Positions 48,154 to 56,775 of a stretch of 64,000 nucleotides of DNA are shown piece by piece. Source of the stretch: Myxococcaceae bacterium JPH2 (GTDB lineage: Bacteria; Myxococcota; Myxococcia; Myxococcales; Myxococcaceae); NCBI GenBank assembly GCA_016458225.1, contig JAEMGR010000001.1:620001-684000 (forward strand), written 5' to 3'. Position 1 is the stretch's first letter. Each line of letters starts with the position of its first letter. A program made the position numbers and the translations under genes. A model generated the notes under the pieces. The model had not been told where the DNA came from, ran no database searches, and saw only the letters and a list, made by a program, of their open reading frames with translations.

Positions 48154-50391
48154 CTACTTCACCTTGTACGAGGCACCCAGGACCGTCTTGATGTAGCCGT
48201 TGACGGTGGTGTCCTTCAGGCTCTTCGCGCCGAAGACCTGGATGTAGTAGCGACCGGCGGGCGCGTCCTTCAGCATGACGCGCTCGGTGGCGCTCTCGCT
48301 GACGCTGCGGCCGTCGTACGAGCTCTGGTTCGGGGCCGAGCCGCGCTGCACGTACAGGTCGGCGTTGCCCTCGCCCTCGCCCAGGACCACGGACAGGGTG
48401 TTGGTGCCGGAGCCCGTCTTGAACTCGGGCATCTCGATGACGAACACCTGCGACGAGCCCGGCAGACCTTCCAGGTTCTCGATGCGCGTCTCGTTGCCGA
48501 TGTTGATGTAGCCACCCTTCCAGGTCACGGTCAGCGTGGCGCCGGAGTAGGCGCTGAAGCCCACCAGCATCACGTACCACTCACCCTGGGCCGGAGCCGC
48601 GAAGGCGCAGGTCTCGTTGTTGCCGCTCTTGTACGGACGGCAGTCATACGAGGTCGTGGTCGGAGGCGTCCCGGCGCGAACGTAGAGGTCCGCGTCACCC
48701 GTGCCACCGGACAGCGTGAAGGTCAGGTCCGTGGCGCCCTCGGGCAGCGTGACGGAGAAGTACTGCTTCGCGCCGCGCGCACCGGAGAGGTCCGGCACCG
48801 GCACGTTCTTCTGCAGGACGACGTGCTCCGGAATCGTCACGGGCAGACCCACGCCCACGGCCTTCCAGGCGTTGCCGGCCTCGGTGGCGTCATAGCCGAG
48901 CTGCGTGGCCGCCTGCTCCGCGGCCGTCTTCGCGTTGGCGAAGGTGGAGTTGGGCAGCAGCAGGTCCACGTTCATCTTGTAGAAGATGCGCGCGGCCTTC
49001 TCGAAGCCCTGGCCCACGACAGCCTGCGTGGACTTGTTGCGCGGGTGCGTACCACCCTGCGACGTCAGGTAGAACGCCAGGTTGGAGAGACCCGAGCTGT
49101 AGTGCACGTCGACGCTGTCGTCGTAGTCGGCGTACCAGTCGAGCGAGTCCCCGTCCTGCGTGGGGTTGTTCATGTAGCGCAGGCCGTCACCCGGGATGGA
49201 CGGAGTCCAGACGTCGTCGCCGACGATCCAGGTGTTCGCGTCAACCACCTTGCCCTTGCTGTACCACTCGCAGACCGCGCCGAAGATGTCGGACATGGAC
49301 TCGTTGAGGCCGCCCGACTCGTTGTCGTACACGAGGTCCGACTCGGAGCTGGTGACAGCGTGGGTCAGCTCGTGCGCCGTCACGTCCAGCGAGTTGGCCA
49401 GGTTCGACGCGTTCACGCCGTCGCCGTCGCCGTACACCATCTGCACGTCATTCCAGTAGGCGTTGACGTAGTTGGTGCTGTAGTGCACCGAGCTGATGAG
49501 CGCGGCGCCCGCGTTGTCGTACGAGTCGCGGCCGAACAGGCTGTTGTAGCAGTTGTAGACGGTGCCCAGGTGGCCGTAGTTGTTGTTGACCACGGGGTCC
49601 GCCACCTCGGGCTGACCCTCGGAGCGCGCCAGCGTGCCGGGCAGGCTGGTGCCGTGCTTCAGGTCATACACGCGGCGAACGAGCGCCGAGTGGATGTGCG
49701 GGATGCGCTCGATGACGTCGCCGTTGAGGGCGTTGACGAGCACGGAGTCGTCGACCGGGGTCTTGTCCTCGAGCTCGCCCTTGACGCGAACCTCGTAGAC
49801 GAGGAGCAGCCGGTCGCCGTCACGCCAGTAGACGAGCTTCGCGTCGTCCGCCTTGGCGTCACGAGGAGAGCTGCGGTCCAGCGTGGCCGCCGACACCGCG
49901 GCCTCGGCCGCGATGGTGGCCTTCTCCGGCGCGGCCAAGTCGCCACGCGCGTTGGTGTTGGCCGCGAAGACCTTGCCGTTGCGCGCGTGCAGACGCACCT
50001 CGGCGCCCTTCACCTCGGTGCCGTTCTTGCGGACGCCGTAGCGGAAGTGCGTGTCCCCGTCGAAGCCGACATAGGCCTTCTTCAGGTACAGGTCGTTCGT
50101 GTCCAGGTGGAACACGGGCGCGACGTTCGCGATCGTCGCGGTCAGCTGGGAGGCCTGGAGGGACTTGATGGCCTCGGCAGTCGCCGGCGCCGTGCCCAGG
50201 TCACCCGTGATGAAGCTGGGAACCGCGTCCTTGTCGGCGGCCACCACAGTCTGGCCTCCGGCGAGGAGAGCGGCGGAAGCCTTCTGCTCCTTGGCTTCCT
50301 GGTTCGCTGCAGGGGTGCTGTCGGTGCAAGCACCCGCCATCATGGACAGCGCGATGAAACCGAGCGCGCTGCGAACTCGCTTCTCGACCAT
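48154..50391 (-). CDS. Secreted lipoprotein M4 metalloprotease with two PPC domains
   Basis: 745 residues. A near-perfect Shine-Dalgarno (TAGGAGG) 5 bases upstream of ATG. Signal ends in AGAC, a lipobox-like Cys (about residue 22), so it may be lipid anchored. FTP and PepSY propeptide follow (KAYVGFDGDTHFRYGVRKNGTEV...). Catalytic motifs: HELTH (340-344), Glu364 in GGLNESMSD, and VHYSSGLSNLAFYL with the active-site His. Two C-terminal PPC (pre-peptidase) beta-sandwich repeats each carry a GDADLYVR/GNADLYVQ turn (about residues 530-625 and 650-740). Predatory myxobacteria secrete such proteases; the role in prey digestion or matrix is inference. Convergent with DUF418. Confidence 0.95.
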   Translation of the reverse strand: MVEKRVRSALGFIALSMMAGACTDSTPAANQEAKEQKASAALLAGGQTVVAADKDAVPSFITGDLGTAPATAEAIKSLQASQLTATIANVAPVFHLDTNDLYLKKAYVGFDGDTHFRYGVRKNGTEVKGAEVRLHARNGKVFAANTNARGDLAAPEKATIAAEAAVSAATLDRSSPRDAKADDAKLVYWRDGDRLLLVYEVRVKGELEDKTPVDDSVLVNALNGDVIERIPHIHSALVRRVYDLKHGTSLPGTLARSEGQPEVADPVVNNNYGHLGTVYNCYNSLFGRDSYDNAGAALISSVHYSTNYVNAYWNDVQMVYGDGDGVNASNLANSLDVTAHELTHAVTSSESDLVYDNESGGLNESMSDIFGAVCEWYSKGKVVDANTWIVGDDVWTPSIPGDGLRYMNNPTQDGDSLDWYADYDDSVDVHYSSGLSNLAFYLTSQGGTHPRNKSTQAVVGQGFEKAARIFYKMNVDLLLPNSTFANAKTAAEQAATQLGYDATEAGNAWKAVGVGLPVTIPEHVVLQKNVPVPDLSGARGAKQYFSVTLPEGATDLTFTLSGGTGDADLYVRAGTPPTTTSYDCRPYKSGNNETCAFAAPAQGEWYVMLVGFSAYSGATLTVTWKGGYINIGNETRIENLEGLPGSSQVFVIEMPEFKTGSGTNTLSVVLGEGEGNADLYVQRGSAPNQSSYDGRSVSESATERVMLKDAPAGRYYIQVFGAKSLKDTTVNGYIKTVLGASYKVK

Positions 50392-50684
50392 TTAATCCTC
50401 CTAAGTGGAAAGATTAGGAAGAATAGTGTCACAAGGGAGCCCCAGATTTCAAGTCTATGCGAGATTTATGCTGTTTGCCTAATTATCATGACTCGATAAG
50501 GCAATCCAACTATCTGACTTAACTAGCTATTTCACACTTTAACGACCTCTCCAGTCTGGAACTTCAAAGAGGACTCTCTGGAGTGTCAGAAGTGAAGCAG
50601 CGTGGCCGGACGAGGGTCTCGGGGGTCCGGCATGGCTTCCGGCGGCGGCGGGGGTGGGCTAGGCACGAGTGCTGGAGGAGACAC
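50392..50684. promoter_or_regulatory. AT-rich divergent promoter region with a palindrome-like element
   Basis: 293 bases, the most AT-rich stretch of the window (around 50400-50560). It separates the leftward protease from the rightward quinone oxidoreductase. TTGCCT (from 50475) and AGGCAA (from 50499) form a short inverted repeat around an AATTATCATG core. No -35/-10 pair can be read with confidence. It probably holds the promoters and regulator sites for both genes. Confidence 0.45.
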
Positions 50685-51656
50685 ATGCGCGCACTACAAC
50701 TGCAGCGGCTGGAGGGGCCGGACGGGCTGGCGATGGTGAACATTCCGGAGCCCGAGGCAGGGGACGGGGTGCTCATCGACGTGGTGGCCGCGGGCGCGAG
50801 CTTCCCGGATCTGCTCCTGACGCGGGGCCTGTACCAGATGCAGCCGCCGCTGCCGTTCGTGCCCGGGGTGGAGGTGGCGGGCGTGGTGCGCAGCGCGCCC
50901 GCCGGGGCCTCGGTGCGCCCGGGGGACCGGGTGATGGCGTTCACCTTCACGCTGGGCGGCTTCGCCGAGGTGGTGGCGGTGGCCCCCGAGATGACGTTCC
51001 GCATCCCCGAGCGCTGGAGCTTCGAGGCGGCGGCGGGCGTGGTGATGAACTACCACACGGCGCACTTCGCGCTGCACCGGCGCGGACGCTTGAAGGCGGG
51101 CGAGGTGGTGGTGGTGCATGGCGCCGCGGGCGGCGTGGGCACGGCCGCGGTGCAGGTGGCGCGAGGCGCCGGGGCCAAGGTGCTGGCGGTGGTGAGCGAC
51201 GAGCGCAAGGCGGAGGTGGCCCAGCGCGCGGGCGCGCACGAGTCGCTCCTGTCCACCGGGGACTGGACTTCCCGGGTGCGCGAGCTGACGGATGGCCGGG
51301 GCGCGGACGTGGTGGTGGACCCGGTGGGCGGGGACATCTTCGACAAGAGCCTCAAGTGCCTGGCGCCCGAGGGCCGCCTGCTGGTGGTGGGCTTCGCCAG
51401 CGGACGCATCCCCGAGGTGACGACCAACCGGCTGCTCCTGCGCAACATCGACGTGGTGGGCGTGGCCTGGGGCGCGTTCCTCCTCCAGGACCCGGGCTTG
51501 ACGGCGCGCATCGCGGGCGAGCTGGAGACCCTGGCCGCGCGCGGCATCCTGGAGCCCGTGGTGGGACAGGTGTACCCGCTGGAAGAAGGAGCCCAGGCCC
51601 TGCGGGACCTGGAGGCGCGGCGCGCCACCGGAAAGCTGGTGCTGCGCATCCGTTGA
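50685..51656 (+). CDS. NADPH:quinone oxidoreductase (zinc-less MDR family)
   Basis: 323 residues from ATG 50685, which has GGAGGAG 5 bases upstream. Medium-chain dehydrogenase/reductase fold without zinc ligands: N-terminal catalytic part with VPGVEVAGVV, a VVVHGAAGGVGTAAVQ nucleotide-binding motif (GAAGGVG), SDERKAEVA for NADPH, and GADVVVDPVGGD. Expected to reduce quinones or enones with NADPH, as in QOR/zeta-crystallin. The frame continues upstream but with low-complexity sequence. Followed after 22 bases by the AlkZ-like gene. Confidence 0.92.
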   Translation: MRALQLQRLEGPDGLAMVNIPEPEAGDGVLIDVVAAGASFPDLLLTRGLYQMQPPLPFVPGVEVAGVVRSAPAGASVRPGDRVMAFTFTLGGFAEVVAVAPEMTFRIPERWSFEAAAGVVMNYHTAHFALHRRGRLKAGEVVVVHGAAGGVGTAAVQVARGAGAKVLAVVSDERKAEVAQRAGAHESLLSTGDWTSRVRELTDGRGADVVVDPVGGDIFDKSLKCLAPEGRLLVVGFASGRIPEVTTNRLLLRNIDVVGVAWGAFLLQDPGLTARIAGELETLAARGILEPVVGQVYPLEEGAQALRDLEARRATGKLVLRIR

Positions 51657-51678
51657 GGGTGAGACAGACTTCTGTCTC

Positions 51679-52875
51679 ATGCCTCGCGCCGTCTCCCCCG
51701 CCCTCCCCCCGCCCGCTTCTCTCCCCCCCGAGGAGGCCCGGCGCTACCTGGTGGGGCACCTGGGGCTGGCCCGGCCCGCGTACCCCGCTGGGGCGCGGGG
51801 GGTGCGGGCGCTGCTCCAGGGGCTGCGGTGCATCCAGTTGGATCCGCTCGATGTCATCGGCACCAACGCGGACCTGGTGGCGCTCGCGCGCGTGGATGGC
51901 ATCGCCCGGGGTGACGTGTACCGACACCTGCTGCCCGGACACGCCTTCGAGCACTTCGCCAAGGAGCGCTGTCTGCTGCCCGGCAGCGCCTTCCCATACT
52001 ACCGCGAGCGGACGGCCCTGGCCCCGTGGCGACAGGCCGAGCGGGCCCGGCGCGTGCCCGAGGCCGTGCTCAAGGCGGTGCTGGAAGAGGTGCGCGCCCG
52101 CGGCCCCGCGAGCGCCGAGGAGCTGACCGACCACGGCCGAGTGGATCCGCTGGATTGGAATGGCTGGAAGGGAACGGGCCGCGCCACCACCATGGCGCTC
52201 GAGGTGCTCTGGGCGCGCTGCCAGGTCGTGGTGTGTGGCCGAGGCGCTTCCGGCAAGGTCTACGACGTACCGGACCGCGCGCTGCCGCGGGTGGCCGAGA
52301 CAAAGCCCGCCGAGAGCTTCGAGCGCTGGGCCGTGTGCGAGCGCGTGGAAGCCGCGGGCCTGCTGTGCCGCGTGGCCGGGCCGCACTGGTCCGTGCTCTC
52401 CGACGTGCGCACCTCGCCCCTGCCGGATGCGTTGGTGCGCGAGGGCGTGCTGGAAGAGGTCGTGCTTCCGGGCTCACCTCGGCGCTTCCTGGCGCCGCGT
52501 GGCTTCCGCCAGCGCGAGGTCCCCGCGCTGGATGAGCGCATGCGGATCCTGGGTCCGTTGGATCCGCTGCTGTGGGACCGCACGCTGGTGCGACTCGCGT
52601 TCGGGTTCGACTACGTGTGGGAGGTCTACAAGCCCGCGGAGCGCCGCCAGTGGGGCTGGTACGTGTGCCCGCTGCTGTATCGCGGTGAGCTGGTGGGCCG
52701 CATCGAAGCGCGCGTGCGAGAAGACACGCTCCACGTGGAGAAGCTGTGGCGCGAGCCGAACGCGGCGTTCGATGACGCCGCGCTCGACGAGGCCCTCGCA
52801 CGACACGCGCGGGCCTGCGGCGCCGAGCGCGTGCGACGTCCGCGCTCGCGGAACGCCCCCAGACGCGCGAGCTGA
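51679..52875 (+). CDS. AlkZ/YcaQ-family DNA glycosylase (winged-helix HTH_42)
   Basis: 398 residues of the HTH_42 family that includes AlkZ and YcaQ glycosylases. The catalytic Q-phi-Q/D motif reads Gln53-Leu54-Asp55 in CIQLDPLDVI, the YcaQ-type QxD form linked to unhooking of DNA interstrand crosslinks. Other signatures: HAFEHFAKERCLLP, LDPLLWDR, and FGFDYVWEVYKPAERRQWGWYVCPLLYRG. Repair of alkylated or crosslinked DNA is expected. Ribosome site weak. Possibly co-transcribed with the quinone oxidoreductase; the pair would fit a response to reactive quinones or alkylators, which is only inference. Confidence 0.9.
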   Translation: MPRAVSPALPPPASLPPEEARRYLVGHLGLARPAYPAGARGVRALLQGLRCIQLDPLDVIGTNADLVALARVDGIARGDVYRHLLPGHAFEHFAKERCLLPGSAFPYYRERTALAPWRQAERARRVPEAVLKAVLEEVRARGPASAEELTDHGRVDPLDWNGWKGTGRATTMALEVLWARCQVVVCGRGASGKVYDVPDRALPRVAETKPAESFERWAVCERVEAAGLLCRVAGPHWSVLSDVRTSPLPDALVREGVLEEVVLPGSPRRFLAPRGFRQREVPALDERMRILGPLDPLLWDRTLVRLAFGFDYVWEVYKPAERRQWGWYVCPLLYRGELVGRIEARVREDTLHVEKLWREPNAAFDDAALDEALARHARACGAERVRRPRSRNAPRRAS

Positions 52876-53316
52876 CCGCGTCCCGGGCGCCCGCTGCTCC
52901 GAGCGCCCTTCCCGGAGCCCTTCAGGGAGACATGCGGGCGGTTCCTGGTGCGCCGCGGCACGCGACACACGAGCCCTCGCACGACCTTCCGGACACATCC
53001 GCGATGAAACACGTGCGCGCGCTCCCCCACATCCCTATCGGAAAAACACAGAACGACCGCAGCGCCGCGGCGTCGGAGGGACTTGTTGCTTCAAATACAT
53101 ACTCACACTGAAACGAAAACAAGAAAAACATGGATTAACCAGCGGGTGATGAAACGCCCAGGGGTGGAGTGAGACACCCAATTCTGGGAGAGGGGTCTCT
53201 CCAACGCCTCTCATGCGTCGCATGGGCTGACGGTCCGCCGATTGATTCATGCCTGCCATCTACTGGACAGTCATTGGCCCGGCCTCTCCCCAGCGCCTGG
53301 AATAGGAAATCCCATC
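52876..53316. other. Intergenic region upstream of the A-T-R enzyme
   Basis: 441 bases without a convincing gene. The left part is GC-rich; around 53085-53150 there is an A-rich patch (ACGAAAACAAGAAAAACATGG) unlike the neighbouring coding DNA. A hairpin of 8 base pairs with one bulge lies at 53171-53199 (GAGACACCC / GGGGTCTC). It probably carries the promoter and leader of the enzyme gene. Confidence 0.5.
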
Positions 53317-56316
53317 ATGTCCTCACCGCTCGTCCTGCGGCTTCCCGAGACTTCCCAAGTTGTTTTTGGACACACGGTGCTGAGCCAGCCGGAGTTGTTG
53401 CGGCGCGCGACGCTCATCGCCGAGCGGCTGCGTACGGACTTCGGCGTCGTGGCGGGAGACCGGGTGGGGTTGATGACCGTGCCAGGGCCAGACGTGGTGC
53501 CTGCCTTGCTCGGCATCTGGATGGCGGGGGCGGCCTACGTGCCGCTCGACCCCTTCCTCCCGGATGAGCGGTTGCTGCGCATCGTGCGCGACGCGGGCCT
53601 GCGAGGCATTGTCACGCAGCGCGAGCACCGCATCACCCTGGGCCTGCTGGAGAGCTGGTTGGGCGGGGCGCTGCCCTCGTTCGCGGTGGATGCGGAGGAG
53701 GAGTTCTCCCAGGCGCCCGCCCGCGCGCCCTCCGCGGACCTGGAGGTGCCGCCCGAGCGGCCCGCCTATCTCATCTACACCTCGGGCAGCACCGGCGAGC
53801 CCAAGGGCGTGGTCTGCACGTTCCGAGGCGTCCACAACCTCATCCAGGCCGCGCGCCCCATCATGGAGCTGGGCTCCGCGACACGTCATCTCCAGTTCGC
53901 GAGCATCAACTTCGACGCCTCGGTCTGGGAGCTGTTCCCCACCCTCTTCTGGGGTGGCACCGTGGTGCAGGGCAGCCGCGAGGAGCTGTTGCCTGGTCGC
54001 CGGCTGGCGCATGCGCTGCATCACCATCGGGTGACGCACGTGTGCTTGCCGCCCTCGGTGCTGGGGCAGCTCGGGCCGTTCGTGGACGCGCTGCCGGACC
54101 TCACCGACGTCATCATGGCGGGCGAGCGCTGCCCTCCGCCCCTGGCGGATCGCTGGCATGTCTCGGGGCGCCGCGTCTTCAACGCGTATGGCCCCACCGA
54201 GGCCACGGTGTGCGCGACGATGTACCGCGTGCGCGGAGACGAGGCGCCGGTGCCCATCGGGACCGCGCTGCCGGGCGTGCGCCTGCGCGTCATGGATGCC
54301 GAGGGCCAGGAGGTCGCCCCGGGCCAGACAGGGGAGCTGTGGATTGGAGGCGAGGGCGTGGCCGCGGGCTACCGCAACCAGCCGGAGAAGACGCGCGAGT
54401 CCTTCCCGCGCGATGCGGCGGGGGACGTCTGGTACCGGACGGGAGACGAGGTGGTGCACCGGGACGACGGCGAGCTCGTCTTCCTGGGGCGGATGGACCA
54501 CCAGGTGAAGCTGCGCGGGTTCCGCATCGAGTTGGAGGCCATCGAGCAGGCGCTGTACGCCTTCCCTGGCGTCGCGCAGGCGGCCGTGAAGGTGTTCGAG
54601 GAGACGGACGCCCAAGGGCAGGTCTCCGGGGAGCTGGTCGCCTACTACGCCGCCCATGAGGGTGTCGCCGTGTCGCGAGACGCGCTGCGGGCGCAGGTGG
54701 CCGCGGTGCTGCCGGACTACATGGTGCCGCACCACTTCCAGCCGCTGCCGCGCCTGCCGCTGATGCCCAACCTGGGCAAGGTGGACCGGCAGGCGCTGCC
54801 GCCGCCTCGGGACTGGAAGCGCGCCGACGCGGCCCGCCCCCACAGCACCGCCAGCACACCGCTGGACCGACTGTGCCGCGTGTTCGAGCAGACGCTGCGC
54901 GCGGCGCCGGGCACCATCACCGAGTCCACTCACTTCTTCCATGCCGGCGGAGACTCGCTGGGCGTGGCGCGCGTGCTGGCGCGCGTGGAGGAGGAGTTCG
55001 GCGTCTCGCTGCCCTCGCGGCAGCTCTACTCCCACCCCACGCCGGCCGCGCTGCTGCCCTTCTGCGCCACGGACGGCGGCGCGCTCCCCGAGCCCGACTC
55101 CGTGCGAGACACGCTGCTGGCGGACGCGGCCTCCGTGCCGACGCTCCAGCTCCATGCGCGGCCTCCCCAGGATGCGCGCCCGCCGCGCGCGGTGCTGCTC
55201 ACCGGGGCCACGGGCTTCCTGGGCATCCACCTGCTCGCGGCGCTGGCCTCGCGCGTGGAGCGCGTCTACTGCCTGGTGCGCGCCCGAGACACGGCGGAGG
55301 CCCAGGCCCGCGTGCGCGCCACGGCGGCCCGCTACGCCGTCACCCTGCCCTGGTGCGAGGACCGCATCCGCACGGTGCCGGGCGACATCACCCGCGAGTC
55401 CCTGGGCATGGAGCCGCTGCTGCATGACACGCTGGCGCGCGCCTGCGACGCGGTGGTGCACGCGGCGGCGAACATCAGCTACATCCTGCCGTACGCCGAC
55501 GCGGGGAGGCCCAACGTCGCGGGCACGCAGAACGTGCTCGCCTTCACCGCCTACGGCCGGCTCAAGGCGCTGCACCACGTGTCCTCGCTCAGCGTGTACG
55601 GCGCGCTGGGCACCCTGCGAGACCGGCAGGTGGTGCCCGAGGACTTCGACCTCGACGAGTCCCTGGACCTGATGCGCTACGAGAACGGCTACACCCGCGC
55701 CAAGTGGGTGGCGGAGCGGCTCGTCACGGCCGCGCGCGCGGCGGGGATGCCGGTGAGCCTCTACCGTCCCGGCTTCATCGAGGGCCACAGCCGCACGGGC
55801 ATCGGCAACGCGGATGACCTCCTGTGCCGGCTGCTGGTGGGCAACATCCAGATGGGCATCTACCCGGACTTCCCCCAGAAGTACTGGCTGCCCGTGCCAG
55901 TGGACTACGTGGCGACCGCCATGGCGCACCTCGTGGTGAATCAGCCACCGGGTGGCAATTACAACCTGGTGGCCGAGCGGAGCCAGGAGCCCTCGCACAA
56001 CGAAATCTTCGAGATGCTCGGCGGCAAGGGGCACCCGCTGTTCCGCGTGCAGCCACACGCGTGGCTGCGAGAACTCACGCGCCTGGGGCCGGACAACGCG
56101 CTGTTCCCCCTGGTGGGGTTCATGCGAGAGAAGGTCTACCACGGCACGCGAACCCTGCTGGAGCTGCACTACCGCTCCCCCATCGCCGACACGACGAACA
56201 CGCGCGCGGCGCTCGCGGGCAGCGGCATCCAGTGCCCGGATATCGACGAGGCCCTGCTGCGCCGCTACCGCACGCACCTGCTCCAGCGCCACCGCCACGC
56301 GGTCCGTGCAGCCTGA
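53317..56316 (+). CDS. Stand-alone adenylation-thiolation-reductase (A-T-R) NRPS-like enzyme
   Basis: 999 residues. Adenylation domain: A3 YTSGSTGEPKG (from residue 154), A4 FDASVWE (Asp200), A5 NAYGPTEATVCAT, A7 YRTGD, A8 GRMDHQVKLRGFRIE, A10 GKVDRQ. Carrier domain: FFHAGGDSLGV with the phosphopantetheine Ser547. Terminal thioester reductase: TGATGFLG from 629, catalytic Tyr792 and Lys796 in YTRAK. Such enzymes activate an amino or carboxylic acid, tether it, and release the aldehyde or alcohol with NAD(P)H. By alignment to GrsA the pocket residues read D-A-W-C-I-A-A-V-C-K, 8 of 10 identical to the phenylalanine code. No condensation domain, MbtH protein or transporter next to it. AGGA precedes the ATG. 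Confidence 0.93.
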   Translation: MSSPLVLRLPETSQVVFGHTVLSQPELLRRATLIAERLRTDFGVVAGDRVGLMTVPGPDVVPALLGIWMAGAAYVPLDPFLPDERLLRIVRDAGLRGIVTQREHRITLGLLESWLGGALPSFAVDAEEEFSQAPARAPSADLEVPPERPAYLIYTSGSTGEPKGVVCTFRGVHNLIQAARPIMELGSATRHLQFASINFDASVWELFPTLFWGGTVVQGSREELLPGRRLAHALHHHRVTHVCLPPSVLGQLGPFVDALPDLTDVIMAGERCPPPLADRWHVSGRRVFNAYGPTEATVCATMYRVRGDEAPVPIGTALPGVRLRVMDAEGQEVAPGQTGELWIGGEGVAAGYRNQPEKTRESFPRDAAGDVWYRTGDEVVHRDDGELVFLGRMDHQVKLRGFRIELEAIEQALYAFPGVAQAAVKVFEETDAQGQVSGELVAYYAAHEGVAVSRDALRAQVAAVLPDYMVPHHFQPLPRLPLMPNLGKVDRQALPPPRDWKRADAARPHSTASTPLDRLCRVFEQTLRAAPGTITESTHFFHAGGDSLGVARVLARVEEEFGVSLPSRQLYSHPTPAALLPFCATDGGALPEPDSVRDTLLADAASVPTLQLHARPPQDARPPRAVLLTGATGFLGIHLLAALASRVERVYCLVRARDTAEAQARVRATAARYAVTLPWCEDRIRTVPGDITRESLGMEPLLHDTLARACDAVVHAAANISYILPYADAGRPNVAGTQNVLAFTAYGRLKALHHVSSLSVYGALGTLRDRQVVPEDFDLDESLDLMRYENGYTRAKWVAERLVTAARAAGMPVSLYRPGFIEGHSRTGIGNADDLLCRLLVGNIQMGIYPDFPQKYWLPVPVDYVATAMAHLVVNQPPGGNYNLVAERSQEPSHNEIFEMLGGKGHPLFRVQPHAWLRELTRLGPDNALFPLVGFMREKVYHGTRTLLELHYRSPIADTTNTRAALAGSGIQCPDIDEALLRRYRTHLLQRHRHAVRAA

Positions 56317-56343
56317 GACCGCGTCGTATTAGAAGGCCCCCGT

Positions 56344-56718
56344 ATGCCGTCCACCTCGCCCCGACGTCGTGAGCCGCAGGCGCCACCGCGCACGTGGTGG
56401 CAACAGGCCCTGGACTTCCTGGAGCTGTCCAACCCCGAGGGCCTCAAGGGCTTTCTCCTCGTGGTGGGCCTGCTCGTCGTCGGGTTCGGGCCGCTCCTGC
56501 TGCTCGCGGTGTTGGACGTGAGCGGGCCCCTGCGCAAGGCGCTCGTCGCCCTGGGGCCCGTGTCCATCTGTCTGGGATTCGCGGGCCTCGTCCTGGTGTG
56601 TGGCTACCGGTACGGCGCGGCGCTCAAGTGGTCGCGCCGCCAGACGTGGGGGCTCGCCGCGCTGTTCGCGGGCCTGGGCGTGCTGGGCGGCCTGGGCCTG
56701 TGGTTCAGCGAGACCTGA
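56344..56718 (+). CDS. Small membrane protein, family not recognised
   Basis: 124 residues. Basic N-terminus (RRREPQAPPRTWWQQAL), then three hydrophobic helices (about residues 36-58, 65-87 and 101-120) and a short tail. No known motif. It starts 27 bases after the A-T-R gene on the same strand, so it may be co-transcribed. Its place suggests, but does not show, a role in handling or exporting that enzyme's product. Followed by a shared terminator. Confidence 0.7.
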   Translation: MPSTSPRRREPQAPPRTWWQQALDFLELSNPEGLKGFLLVVGLLVVGFGPLLLLAVLDVSGPLRKALVALGPVSICLGFAGLVLVCGYRYGAALKWSRRQTWGLAALFAGLGVLGGLGLWFSET

Positions 56719-56727
56719 AGAACAGCC

Positions 56728-56757
56728 GGCGCTCCTCTCCGACGCGGGAGGAGCGCC
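56728..56757. terminator. Bidirectional hairpin after the A-T-R unit
   Basis: Perfect 10-base-pair stem GGCGCTCCTC / GAGGAGCGCC with a 10-base loop in the 57-base gap between convergent genes. Confidence 0.72.
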
Positions 56758-56775
56758 CCGGAGGCGGGAGCGGCG

